A DNA stretch of 50,569 nucleotides from an uncultured Bacteroidales bacterium (lineage in GTDB: Bacteria; Bacteroidota; Bacteroidia; Bacteroidales; P3), in contig ONCC01000029.1 in the NCBI GenBank assembly GCA_900316235.1, forward strand, positions 1-50,569, read 5' to 3'. A program made the position numbers and the translations under genes. Under the pieces are notes generated by a model. The model was given only the letters and a program-made list of their open reading frames with translations. It was not told the origin of the DNA and searched no databases. Shown piece after piece: positions 39,385 through 47,198 of this stretch (positions are counted from its first letter, which is position 1; every line of letters starts with the position of its first letter).

Positions 39385-42300
39385 ATGAATCCCGAAACCC
39401 TCCGCAAGATATTCAAATCGCCGTTCGACTATAAGACCTATAGCAACGAGATTGTCCACCGCCTATTCGGCAGCAACGATGTGGCCACAACGCCAAAATT
39501 GCTCGACACTAATGCTACTGGCGACAAAAGCCATTATATCGGCCAGATGGAAGATGCCGATGGCCGTCTGTTGGGTTTCTTCTACACCCGTGTAGCCGAT
39601 GGCGGCGATGTGCGCCGCAAACGGGTGGGGTTGCGTAAGCTGATACAGCCTTATCTGAAATATGATGTCGATGGGGCGATAGCAGTCTTCGACGACGGGA
39701 ATCATTGGCGACTCTCCTATATCTGCGACCTCAAGGAGGGCAATACCGCAGCCAAGCGCTTCTCGTATATCCTGGGTGACGAGCAGGGACAATACAAAAC
39801 TCCGTTAGAGCGATTGGGAAAGGTGGCGGAGAAGAATGGCCGTTTCAAGTTGTCCGACCTCAAGGAAGCCTTCTCTGTCGATGCCCTCAGCAAAGAGTTC
39901 TTCGATGAATACCATCGCCACTACGACATTATCATCAATGAATTGAAGGGGCAGGGCTTTGAGGGCGCTACCATTCACGACTATGTGAAGAAGATGATGG
40001 GACGCATTGTCTTCCTGCACTTCCTGCAGAAGAAAGGCTGGTTGAATGGCAATCTTGCTTTCCTGCGCGACCTTTTCTTCTTCAGCCCGCATCAAGGCGA
40101 CTTCCTCGAGCAGGTGCTGGAGCCACTTTTCTTTGGTATCTTCAACACAGAGAAAGCCAACCGAGAACAGCTGTTCAAGGCAAAAAAATGGGATATGGGC
40201 TTGTTGGAGGATTGGAAGGAATTGCCTTATCTGAATGGCGGACTCTTTGAGCGTGATGCTGTAGATGAACAGAATATCACTTTGCCGGCTTCGCTCTTTG
40301 AGGACTTGTTCACCTTTATGGCCTCCTATAACTTCACCGTCGATGAGAACGACCCCGACGATGCCGAAGTGGGTGTCGACCCCGAGATGCTGGGCAAAAT
40401 CTTCGAGAGCCTGCTGGAGGACAACAAAGCCAAAGGTGCGTTCTACACCCCCAAGGAGATAGTACGTTACATGTGCAAAGAGTCGCTCATTGCCTACCTT
40501 GCCACACAGATAGACAAATCTCAATCAGAACAAAAAGAAAAATCTGATAGTTCTGATTGCGATAAATACATTCGTGCTTTCGTTGAGACCCACGAGATGC
40601 AACCCGAGTTAGAACCCTATCGTGAAGCATTAGACACTGCCCTTCGTGAGGTGAAAATCTGTGACCCGGCTATTGGCAGCGGTGCATTCCCAATGGGTTT
40701 GTTAAATGAACTGTGGCGTTGCCGCGAAGCAATAGAAGAGACCTCTTCCCGCGTAGAGTTGAAGAAAGAAATTATCGAGAACAACATCTACGGTGTCGAT
40801 ATAGAGAAAGGTGCCATCGACATCGCCCGCTTGCGTTTCTGGCTGAGTATTGTTGTGGATGCCGAGGAGCCGGAGCCTTTGCCTAACTTCGACTACAAGT
40901 TTATGCAGGGCAACAGCCTTATCGAGAGTTTCGAGGGTTTCGACCTCAGTCGCATCTCGAGTCGCCTACGTGGCGGACAATCCAAATCGATGCAGTTGGT
41001 GTTGGGTATTGATAGCCATACCAGCCGACAGAACCTGCAACGCCTGTTGCGTGAGTATTTCTCCGTCACCGACCACAAGAAGAAAGCCAGTATGCGACAG
41101 TCCATCAACGAAGAGGTAAAGACCCTTATCCGCGAAAGCATTGGCGGCACACCCGCATCCCTCGCCAAGTTGGAGAAGATGGATTGTTCCGCCAACCAAG
41201 ACTTCTTCCTTTGGCACACATGGTTCAAAGATATTTTTGATAAAGGTGGGTTTGATATCGTCATCGGCAATCCGCCGTATATTAGCGCCCCAACACAAAT
41301 GGCAAATGAAAAACTAGCATTGCAGAGAGAAAGAATAGTATCCTCAAAACATTATAAGTCTCTCTATCAAAAATGGGATTTGTATATTCCGTTTATTGAG
41401 TTGGGTATAATATTAAATGTCCCCTCTGGAGTCACCACCATGATAGTTCCATTTCCTCTTACAAACCAACTATATGCTAAGGTCCTTCGGAAAATGCTTG
41501 TAGAAAACAATGATATGTATGAACTTGTCGATTTGAATGGGACAAAGATATTTGAAAATGCCACAGTATCAAATTGCATTCCGTTTATAAAGAAAACAAA
41601 AACACATGGAGAAACTTGGGTTAGCAAAATTGATGAAAACTTCATAATCAGTCGTTCTTTTTTACAAAACCACGAAGATTTAGTGCAAGATAAGAAAACA
41701 TATGTATGGAATGTCACACAGGAGAAACGGAAAACAAGCCGATTTGCCAACATGCATGTGTTAGGAGATTATTGCTATATAAGTAAAGGAATGGTGTTAT
41801 ATTCAGAAGAAGGTTTGTTTACAAATAAAGATTTAATAAGTGATACCCAAGACAGAATTCATTGTAGAAAATATATAGAAGCGAAAGATATAGAATGCTA
41901 TGAAATACAAAGGGTAAGATTTATTGAATATAATACAGACAGAGTCCCCAATCAAGTGAGTCGACCAACATTCCGCGAATTATATGATGTTCCTAAACTA
42001 ATAACAAATTGTTTAGGCGATTTAAAGGTTACAGTGGATATTGATGAACATTATATTTGCCAACAAGGTTTAAGAATAGCTGTTCTATGGAAAGACATCA
42101 AAAGTGTTAATAACAAAAGTATTACGACTAGTGTTCGGAAATACTCAACATTAAGTAGGGCAACCATGGAATCACTTTCTTCCTCAATAGATATAAAGTA
42201 TCTTTTGGGAATAATGGCATCAAAACTAGGGAATGAATTACTTAAAGTACAAAGAGCCGGAGATTATCATATTGTACCCGAACATATCCGAAATATTCCA

Positions 42301-42480
42301 ATTGCCTATGCAACACAAGAGCAACAACGAGCAATTATTAATCTTGTAGATATTATTCTTTCTACAAAAAAGGATAACCCTCAAACAGACACATCTGCCT
42401 TGGAATATGAAATTGACCAACAAGTTTACGCCCTCTACAACCTCACCCCTGACGAAATCGCTATAATAGAACAAAACTAA
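39385..42480 (+). CDS. Eco57I-type adenine-N6 DNA methylase (restriction-modification fusion type)
   Basis: The 1031-residue protein has an N-terminal region with GAIAVFDDGNHWRLSYICDL and KRFSYILGDE, then the methylase core: GAFYTPKEIVRYM, motif I DPAIGSGAFPMG (Asp427), YGVDIEKGAIDIARLR, and motif IV NPPY at 629-632. The C-terminal part should be the target-recognition domain. Base composition switches from GC-rich to AT-rich immediately after NPPY (about 41281) and back near 42405, which suggests that the recognition segment was replaced. The gene is coupled to the PLD-helicase (8-nt gap). It should methylate adenine at a specific site to mark self DNA; whether it also cuts is not clear. Confidence 0.88.
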   Translation: MNPETLRKIFKSPFDYKTYSNEIVHRLFGSNDVATTPKLLDTNATGDKSHYIGQMEDADGRLLGFFYTRVADGGDVRRKRVGLRKLIQPYLKYDVDGAIAVFDDGNHWRLSYICDLKEGNTAAKRFSYILGDEQGQYKTPLERLGKVAEKNGRFKLSDLKEAFSVDALSKEFFDEYHRHYDIIINELKGQGFEGATIHDYVKKMMGRIVFLHFLQKKGWLNGNLAFLRDLFFFSPHQGDFLEQVLEPLFFGIFNTEKANREQLFKAKKWDMGLLEDWKELPYLNGGLFERDAVDEQNITLPASLFEDLFTFMASYNFTVDENDPDDAEVGVDPEMLGKIFESLLEDNKAKGAFYTPKEIVRYMCKESLIAYLATQIDKSQSEQKEKSDSSDCDKYIRAFVETHEMQPELEPYREALDTALREVKICDPAIGSGAFPMGLLNELWRCREAIEETSSRVELKKEIIENNIYGVDIEKGAIDIARLRFWLSIVVDAEEPEPLPNFDYKFMQGNSLIESFEGFDLSRISSRLRGGQSKSMQLVLGIDSHTSRQNLQRLLREYFSVTDHKKKASMRQSINEEVKTLIRESIGGTPASLAKLEKMDCSANQDFFLWHTWFKDIFDKGGFDIVIGNPPYISAPTQMANEKLALQRERIVSSKHYKSLYQKWDLYIPFIELGIILNVPSGVTTMIVPFPLTNQLYAKVLRKMLVENNDMYELVDLNGTKIFENATVSNCIPFIKKTKTHGETWVSKIDENFIISRSFLQNHEDLVQDKKTYVWNVTQEKRKTSRFANMHVLGDYCYISKGMVLYSEEGLFTNKDLISDTQDRIHCRKYIEAKDIECYEIQRVRFIEYNTDRVPNQVSRPTFRELYDVPKLITNCLGDLKVTVDIDEHYICQQGLRIAVLWKDIKSVNNKSITTSVRKYSTLSRATMESLSSSIDIKYLLGIMASKLGNELLKVQRAGDYHIVPEHIRNIPIAYATQEQQRAIINLVDIILSTKKDNPQTDTSALEYEIDQQVYALYNLTPDEIAIIEQN

Positions 42481-42505
42481 TTATTGAATTCTTCAAACCA
42501 GCATG

Positions 42506-42540
42506 GCCTGTTGAAAAGTTTTTCTTATCAACAGGCTATT
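42506..42540 (+). terminator. Terminator after the methylase gene
   Basis: GCCTGTTGA (42506-42514) pairs with TCAACAGGC (42528-42536), with AAAAG/CTT extending the stem, followed by a T-rich stretch. Confidence 0.7.
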
Positions 42541-42546
42541 TCTTTG

Positions 42547-42555
42547 TATCTTTGC
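42547..42555 (+). promoter_or_regulatory. -7 element of the KAP NTPase gene
   Basis: TATCTTTGC directly after the methylase terminator, about 25 nt before the ATG at 42581. The -33 match is weak (TTTC). Confidence 0.6.
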
Positions 42556-42580
42556 AACTGTTAACTTAAAAATAATACAT

Positions 42581-45334
42581 ATGGCTTTAACTGCGATATA
42601 TAACAAAAAAATAACAAGATTGGTCTTGTCCATTTTATTAGTACTATCTGGTTGTTGTTTGTTAGAGGAATCAATAATACAATTTGTCAATAAAATAATA
42701 ACAAAAACTCTTATAGGACAATGGGCAAATGACAATATCTGGATTGCTATTGCAATATCCGTTGCAATGGTGGTCGTATATTATTTATCATACAACAGAA
42801 TCAGCCAAGAACAATTATTATCCCAAAGGAGAACGGCTCTTGTTGTAATTTTGTCCGGGATTCTATACTTCAGGATAAAAGCCTGTTTCGAATATAGTGG
42901 AATTAATTCAATTAAATACATTGATATCTTGCTTTTTGAGTCTCTCATTGCAGAAATTGTAATCTGGATAATAAATTGTACATATTTTAAAAGCCATTTA
43001 AATTCGTTTTGGAAAAAAATAAAGAAGTCACCAAGAGATGAATCGTATGCGTTTTCTTCTTTTCGTAGTGATATACCGTCTATATCTGATGATTTTAACA
43101 GAAGACATTTTGCGAAAACTTTAATCAGGATAATACAAGAAACGAACAGAAAGGACAATGAGAAAGAAGCTTCATTTAATATATTAATAGGTGAGCCATA
43201 TGGCATGGGGAAAAGTTCCTTTTTTAAATTACTAGAATTAGAGTGTGGTGAATACAATAACATATGCTGTTTTACATTTAAACCATGGCTATGTGACACG
43301 CCCGAACAGATATCTACAAATTTTTTAAATTTGTTCAAAGAAAAACTAGGAGAAGAAAATAAATACTTAGAAAGACTTCTTAAAACATATTCTGAAATAC
43401 TAAACGATACATCATCTGGCAAGGCCATTGAGTCATATTTCAAATTTCGGAAAACATCTTCTTTGGAAAAACAACACAATGATATATCCAGTGCATTAAG
43501 AAAAGAAAAAAAAATATACGTAGTTTTAGTTGATGATGTTGATAGATTGCTATATGACGAATTGATGGAATTAATAAAACTAATCCGCAATACGGCCGAT
43601 TTCCCTAATGTGTATTATATTATAGCTGCCGACAAAAATGTAATTATGCGTTCATTAGAGGAAAATGGCAGGATTGATAATGCTGATATATATCTGCAGA
43701 AATTTTTTAATTATGAATTATCTTTACCCGCTTATGAAAACGAACGTATAACAGATATTTTGTATTCTGAAATTGTGCCAGTCTTAACACACTACGGATT
43801 TGAGAAACCCCTCCCTAATAAAGTTGATGAAATGATTATGGGAAAGGGAATGGAATCTCGATATATGTTTATCAGCCCACGCGACATAAAACGATATGTC
43901 AATCTTTTAGTAGTAGAACTTGAATCATTAAACAATGAGTTGCAAGAATTGGATTCAAGCACCCGATTAAATGGTGAAGTTATCAATATTGAAGATCTTT
44001 TAAAAATCACAACGATTAGATTTTTAAGGCCAGATATCTATAGAATTCTAAGGGATAACAATTACGATTTTATATTAGATTTAAATCAAGAAAGCGGGAA
44101 ATTATATATTGCTGATAATCATTCTGATTTCTTCCATACTCACATAAAAAAACGTTTTTCTATAGATGAGATGTTGAAAAATATAAACGACTTTTCTATT
44201 ACAAGTGGAGATACTAAAGAAGAACCACAAAATGAGAAAAAAATAGAACATATTTCTGATTTAATAAAAGAATATGTGCCATCGAAAGAAGAAATAGTCA
44301 TTGGTATTTTTGAAAATCTCTGGTCCAAAGATAGACATCTTGATGATAAGCCGTCAATAAATAAAAACGATGAATTCTTCAAATATTTTTCTGGTAGACT
44401 ACGAAATACAGAGAAAACAATATTTGAGGTGAAAAAATACATTAGTTCTCCATCAGTTGATGGCTATAAGGCTTCCCCCACTTTCAACGAATGGTTATCA
44501 GACGCTGTCTCAAATGACAATCTGGAGTCAATCCGAATAAAAACAAATAACATTGTGTATAAGGGTTTCAAAAACAATAAATGCGATTTGGTCGTTAATA
44601 TTTTCTCATGTATAAAAGCATTATATAAACAAGAGGTTACATCGAATAAGAATTATACTTTACGAGATGCGTTCAACAAATGGGGAGATGTTTTAAAAAA
44701 GATTTTAATTAATGATTATCAATTTAATCCTGGGGAATTTGAAAAACTGTTCAACCAAAGTGAGGAGATTGAACTATGTGCACTATTTCTCGAGTTGGTA
44801 AGAGTACATTTATATTTGGTAAAAGAGAATCCAAGTAAAATTTCACCTTGTATTTTTGATGATAAACAATACGGTGATTTTTCACAAATATTAATAAACA
44901 AATCCTTTAAGACCCGCTTCACCAACAATCCGTATAGTATAGATTCCTTAAATCTGCACTTTTACATTAGATTAGCCAATCCTCAATTGTGGAATGAGCA
45001 ATTTCAAGAATACCTTCGTCATACAGATTTTCCTTTATATTGGGTTTATGGAGTATTATTTTGGATGGAGGAAACCAACAAGTTCTACTGGAATGAGAAT
45101 GTTTTAACGGCAATATACAACTATAACGATCCGGGTAATTCTATAGAAAAAATGTTTTCTGACTTGAGTATTATTCCTCCAGATTATCTTGAAACCTTAA
45201 AGAAGCTACCATCTCCGGATGTCAATCGAGGTTATGGGATAGACGACAATGATAGTAAGTTATTCAAAGACATCAAACAATGGCACAAGGATGGGAAAAA
45301 CAAATTTCCTTCACCAGCATGGGTGGAGGGATAA
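42581..45334 (+). CDS. Membrane-bound KAP-family P-loop NTPase
   Basis: The 917-residue protein has four hydrophobic helices in its first 135 residues (about 11-30, 53-70, 86-100, 113-134), then the KAP NTPase domain: Walker A GEPYGMGKSS at 204-213, FTFKPWLCD, Walker B VVLVDDVDR at 314-322 and YYIIAADKN. The remaining ~400 residues are helical and unassigned. KAP NTPases often carry membrane insertions and several belong to antiphage systems. The gene is AT-rich by eye with codon use unlike its neighbours and has its own promoter, so it was probably acquired separately from the helicase and methylase N-terminus. It may be the effector that acts at the membrane. Confidence 0.85.
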   Translation: MALTAIYNKKITRLVLSILLVLSGCCLLEESIIQFVNKIITKTLIGQWANDNIWIAIAISVAMVVVYYLSYNRISQEQLLSQRRTALVVILSGILYFRIKACFEYSGINSIKYIDILLFESLIAEIVIWIINCTYFKSHLNSFWKKIKKSPRDESYAFSSFRSDIPSISDDFNRRHFAKTLIRIIQETNRKDNEKEASFNILIGEPYGMGKSSFFKLLELECGEYNNICCFTFKPWLCDTPEQISTNFLNLFKEKLGEENKYLERLLKTYSEILNDTSSGKAIESYFKFRKTSSLEKQHNDISSALRKEKKIYVVLVDDVDRLLYDELMELIKLIRNTADFPNVYYIIAADKNVIMRSLEENGRIDNADIYLQKFFNYELSLPAYENERITDILYSEIVPVLTHYGFEKPLPNKVDEMIMGKGMESRYMFISPRDIKRYVNLLVVELESLNNELQELDSSTRLNGEVINIEDLLKITTIRFLRPDIYRILRDNNYDFILDLNQESGKLYIADNHSDFFHTHIKKRFSIDEMLKNINDFSITSGDTKEEPQNEKKIEHISDLIKEYVPSKEEIVIGIFENLWSKDRHLDDKPSINKNDEFFKYFSGRLRNTEKTIFEVKKYISSPSVDGYKASPTFNEWLSDAVSNDNLESIRIKTNNIVYKGFKNNKCDLVVNIFSCIKALYKQEVTSNKNYTLRDAFNKWGDVLKKILINDYQFNPGEFEKLFNQSEEIELCALFLELVRVHLYLVKENPSKISPCIFDDKQYGDFSQILINKSFKTRFTNNPYSIDSLNLHFYIRLANPQLWNEQFQEYLRHTDFPLYWVYGVLFWMEETNKFYWNENVLTAIYNYNDPGNSIEKMFSDLSIIPPDYLETLKKLPSPDVNRGYGIDDNDSKLFKDIKQWHKDGKNKFPSPAWVEG

Positions 45335-45698
45335 TCTGAATGACACAAAATAATACAACTGTACTCAAACAAACAGGCATATTTTTCTACATACTGTTAA
45401 TTCAATAGAAGGCACATAGAACCCACTAAGAAGGATCGAAGAAGCCACGAAGAAGGGACAACGAGTCAACATCGCCGAGAGATCGCCGAAGGATCACCGA
45501 AGGAACAATAAGCTTGAATGTGGGAATGCTTTAAAAAATGCGTAAATGCGTTTTTCGCTTGATTTGATTAATTTCAGTGGTGCTCAAGGCCTCTATCGAG
45601 GCAGAACGTGTAAATGCGTTAGTGGGGATACACGAGACTTCGCCGTGGGGTGACGGCAATCTGGCTGACAGGGTCTTTATAAAAATATTTTTCCAATT
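45335..45698. other. Gene-free region after the KAP gene
   Basis: About 360 nt without a coding frame that I can support. It contains short degenerate repeats (GATCGCCGAAGGATCACCGAAGG near 45480), three AAATGCGT-type repeats (45536-45555 and 45612-45622) like those at the left end of the defence cluster, and a small GCCTC/GAGGC hairpin near 45590. Confidence 0.6.
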
Positions 45699-45711
45699 TC
45701 AAAAATAGTTG

Positions 45712-45720
45712 TACTTTTGC
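45712..45720 (+). promoter_or_regulatory. Orphan -7 promoter element
   Basis: TACTTTTGC with TTTT 19 bases upstream. It points into the truncated DUF6266-like gene in antisense; no plus-strand gene follows that I can support, so it probably lost its gene. Confidence 0.5.
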
Positions 45721-45762
45721 ATTTCGAAAAAATGGATGTATAACCACAAAATCGAAATACAA

Positions 45763-46151
45763 TGACCGTCGAACGTGACGGTAAGGACACCGTTGTCGAT
45801 GGTGGCCGAGGTGATTTCCACCAGCTCCACCGAACCGCGACTGACGATGACGCGCGGGAGGTTGATCTCGCCGTCCGGGGTGAAGCAGTCTTTGTTGAGG
45901 TTACGGAAGATGGCATAGGTGCTGTTGTGCTCCCTGATGGCGTGCCAATGAAGTCCAATGAGGTGGGCCTCTTTCATGTAGGACGAGAGTTTGGAGACCA
46001 TCGCGAAGTTGCTGCGGTGGGCCTGCTGTGCCTCGGTTTGCGGATTGGCCACAGAGGTGGGCATAGAGCGCTCGCATTGCCGCCCATGCCAGGTGTAGTA
46101 TATCTTGTTGCCGAGTTTCCCGCTCTCGGAATCGCCCTGTTTCCTTGCCAT
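45763..46151 (-). pseudogene. DUF6266-like protein gene, 3' truncated
   Basis: From the ATG at 46151 about 129 codons resemble the Bacteroidales DUF6266-type proteins: the MARKQGDSESGKLGNKIYYT start, then NPQTEAQQAHRSNFAMVSK and MKEAHLIGLHWHA. After VTFD (about 45764) the frame continues for 20 residues of unrelated sequence that is antisense of a promoter and leader, ending at 45699. The family is normally longer (about 200 residues), so the 3' third seems to be lost at a junction near 45763. Confidence 0.6.
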
Positions 46152-46292
46152 AACTACTGTGTTTTAGGACAATAACGTCAGAAGAGCGGTTTTATTGTGC
46201 CACAACCATACTGCAGGCAGGCAGTAGCCAAGGTGTAGGCATACTGTTGGCATACCCACCGAGTAAGGGTAGAGCGAGGGATGGATCTGCCT

Positions 46293-46413
46293 AGGGTATC
46301 GGAAGGACGAAGGAACACCGAAGGTACACTGGCGGTACACCGGAGGTACTCCCTTGTTACCATAGACTTGGTATAGAGATGGTATAGGCTTGGTATAGGG
46401 ATGGTATGGTTTT
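46293..46413. repeat. Degenerate tandem repeat with strict 11-bp period
   Basis: At least nine consecutive 11-base units from 46315: ACACCGAAGGT, ACACTGGCGGT, ACACCGGAGGT, ACTCCCTTGTT, ACCATAGACTT, GGTATAGAGAT, GGTATAGGCTT, GGTATAGGGAT, GGTATGGTTTT. Two weaker units precede them. The units change gradually along the array. Confidence 0.8.
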
Positions 46414-46604
46414 GATAATATCCGCAACTTGTTGATTTATATATTCTTCTAAAGAAGAATATATATTATAAAGGACAGCCAATGAAAAAGTATGTGGTGT
46501 GTCGCCCCGAAGGGGCTCTATAGGAGGGGGCGTTTCTGATACCGTGGGCTTGCACCCACGGCTAAGGTCTGGCGCCCCTGACGGGGGCTGGGAATGAGTT
46601 AAAA

Positions 46605-46636
46605 AAGTAGAAAGGGCGCCCGGAAGGGCGCCCTTT
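46605..46636 (-). terminator. Terminator of the hydrogenase operon
   Basis: AAAGGGCGCCC (46611-46621) pairs perfectly with GGGCGCCCTTT (46626-46636), with a T-rich stretch on the minus strand, about 25 nt after the hydC stop. Confidence 0.85.
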
Positions 46637-46659
46637 GCTGTTGACAAATCCTTGTGGGA

Positions 46660-47136
46660 TTATTTGTACTCGGCGATGATGCCGGGAACGAGGTCGGGGG
46701 TGAGACGGCCGTATACCTTGTCACCGATCATGGCGACGGGGGCGAGACCGCAGGCACCGACGCAACGGAGGGTGTTCAGCGAGAACTTGCCGTCGGGGGT
46801 GCACTTGCCGACCTGGATGCCCAGATTACGCTGGAAGGCATCCAGCACCTTCTCGGCGCCACGCACGTAGCAGGCGGTACCGAGGCAGATGTCGATGGGG
46901 TGCTCGCCCTTGGGCTCCATGGTGAAGAAGCTGTAGAAGGAGACGATGCCATAGACCTTAGCCACGGGGATGTTCAACTCGTGGGCGACGACTTCCTGGA
47001 CCTCGGCGGGGAGGTAGCCGAACTTACCCTGCACCTGATGGAGGACGTTGATGACCTCACCGGCACGGTTACCAAAGCTCTTGCAGATGTCTTTGATAAC
47101 GTTGATCTTTTCTTCGGATATTTTGATGTTTGCCAT
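46660..47136 (-). CDS. hydC: Electron-bifurcating hydrogenase, NuoE-like subunit (HydC)
   Basis: The 158-residue protein is a thioredoxin-fold 2Fe-2S subunit of the NuoE family. Ligands are Cys84 and Cys89 in CLGTAC and Cys125 and Cys129 in CVGAC, with the usual N-terminal helical bundle (HQVQGKFGYLPAEVQ). In HydABC enzymes it works with the NuoF-like HydB. It is the last gene of the hydrogenase operon and is followed by a strong terminator. A 9-bp repeat fills the 62-nt gap to hydA. NuoE proteins also occur in complex I, but its place beside an [FeFe] hydrogenase makes HydC the better call. Confidence 0.93.
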   Translation of the reverse strand: MANIKISEEKINVIKDICKSFGNRAGEVINVLHQVQGKFGYLPAEVQEVVAHELNIPVAKVYGIVSFYSFFTMEPKGEHPIDICLGTACYVRGAEKVLDAFQRNLGIQVGKCTPDGKFSLNTLRCVGACGLAPVAMIGDKVYGRLTPDLVPGIIAEYK

Positions 47137-47150
47137 TTTGTTCTTTATTG

Positions 47151-47190
47151 TTAAGGACCTTAAGGACTTTAGGGACCTTAAGGTCCTTAG
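47151..47190. repeat. (TTAAGGACC)n nonamer repeat between hydA and hydC
   Basis: Four units of period 9 (TTAAGGACC, TTAAGGACT, TTAGGGACC, TTAAGGTCC) plus a partial unit occupy most of the intercistronic gap. Confidence 0.8.
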
Positions 47191-47198
47191 TGTTTAAC

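Larger units (their letters stand above)
46152..46659. other. Repeat-rich gene-free region
   Basis: About 500 nt between the DUF6266-like gene and hydC. From 46293 to 46413 it holds an 11-bp-period array; at 46504-46590 there are GC palindromes (GCCCC-gaa-GGGGC, and CCGTGGG with CCCACGG); at 46611-46636 the hydrogenase terminator. I see no supported gene. Confidence 0.7.

Noticed and set aside
35996..42480. DISARM or BREX system
   Set aside because: No DrmA/DrmB, PglZ or BrxC-like genes are present; only the helicase and methylase resemble parts of such systems.
45762..46175. Plus-strand gene behind the promoter at 45712
   Set aside because: The frame is antisense to the recognisable DUF6266-like protein and has no motif of its own.
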